Assembly (NCBI GenBank): GCA_014526335.1 | Contig: JACTAT010000353.1 | Span: forward strand, 1 to 64,000 | Direction of reading: 5' to 3' | Origin: Chrysaora quinquecirrha | Lineage: Eukaryota; Cnidaria; Scyphozoa; Semaeostomeae; Pelagiidae | DNA length: 64,000 bases | Part shown: piece after piece, positions 64,000-64,000 of the stretch | Position numbering within the stretch: the stretch's first letter is position 1 | Layout: each line of letters starts with the position of its first letter | The notes under the pieces: model-generated | Databases searched by the model: none | The model's input: only the letters and a program-made list of their open reading frames with translations | What the model was told of the DNA's origin: nothing | Position numbers and translations under genes: made by a program

Positions 64000-64000
64000 A

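Larger units (their letters stand above)
40482..64000. mobile_element. Polinton/Maverick (adintovirus-like) element, partial
   Basis: The defining gene set is present: protein-primed type family-B DNA polymerase, retroviral-type integrase, FtsK/HerA-type packaging ATPase, adenain-like cysteine protease and a probable double-jelly-roll capsid protein, with many small genes of virus-like compactness. Rightward genes fill 40.6-55.5 kb and leftward genes 64.0-56.2 kb. The right end lies beyond the window. The left TIR was not found; it may lie between 40.24 and 40.62 kb, or left of the Harbinger insertion. Several core genes are interrupted, so this is probably a fossil copy unless the breaks are assembly errors. 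Confidence 0.9.

Overview
The window is eukaryotic nuclear DNA from an invertebrate animal. It has intron-containing genes with GT-AG junctions, a CR1/L2-type LINE, a PIF/Harbinger transposon, many inverted-repeat elements and minisatellites, and a large Polinton/Maverick (adintovirus-like) element. The element mix would suit a cnidarian or similar marine invertebrate, but nothing in the sequence fixes the taxon.

Layout. 0.2-2.6 kb: a long-TIR foldback element with a 6-bp target duplication. 4.7-6.7 kb: exons of a RING/TRAF-type zinc-finger host gene. 7.6-9.7 kb: a 5'-truncated LINE. 10.4-13.4 kb: a cluster of TA-flanked MITEs plus a 107-bp hairpin element with a 10-bp target duplication. 13.6-18.3 kb: a palindrome with about 1.4-kb arms carrying a Cys-rich coding tail, flanked by inverted arrays of a 44-bp GC-rich unit. 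18.5-19.0 kb: one minus-strand host exon. 19.1-19.8 kb: a GTGGAGG minisatellite. 24.4-25.4 kb: another long-TIR element. 25.5-27.0 kb: a 104-bp hairpin satellite of 14-15 copies. 28.2-28.7 kb: a cluster of ATCGAGCTCGAT-like palindromes. 28.8-31.1 kb: exons of a minus-strand host gene. 31.1-32.1 kb: two minisatellites. 33.0-34.9 kb: broken mobile-element-type genes. 35.5-36.6 kb: a direct duplication. 36.9-40.2 kb: an apparently complete Harbinger element (transposase plus SANT-domain protein).

From about 40.5 kb to the window end lies the Polinton. Rightward genes run 40.6-55.5 kb: a Bcl-2-like protein, several unknowns, a packaging ATPase, a series of small basic proteins, a C2H2 protein and a family-B DNA polymerase. 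Leftward genes run from 64.0 to 56.2 kb: an acidic protein, a small coiled-coil ORF, a retroviral-type integrase, structural proteins including the probable major capsid protein, and an adenain-like protease. The two blocks converge on a tandem-repeat spacer at 55.5-56.0 kb. Polymerase, integrase, capsid and other frames are broken by frameshifts or stops, so this copy looks decayed, or the assembly has homopolymer errors. The far terminus and TIRs are not in the window.

The most interesting signals are these: the Bcl-2-like gene; six small basic proteins that share an LxGxG motif matching the adenovirus-protease cleavage consensus, in an element that encodes such a protease; a canonical -1 slippery heptamer exactly where the ATPase frame breaks; TGA-only interruptions in two structural genes; and repeated TATAAAAG boxes upstream of individual small genes.
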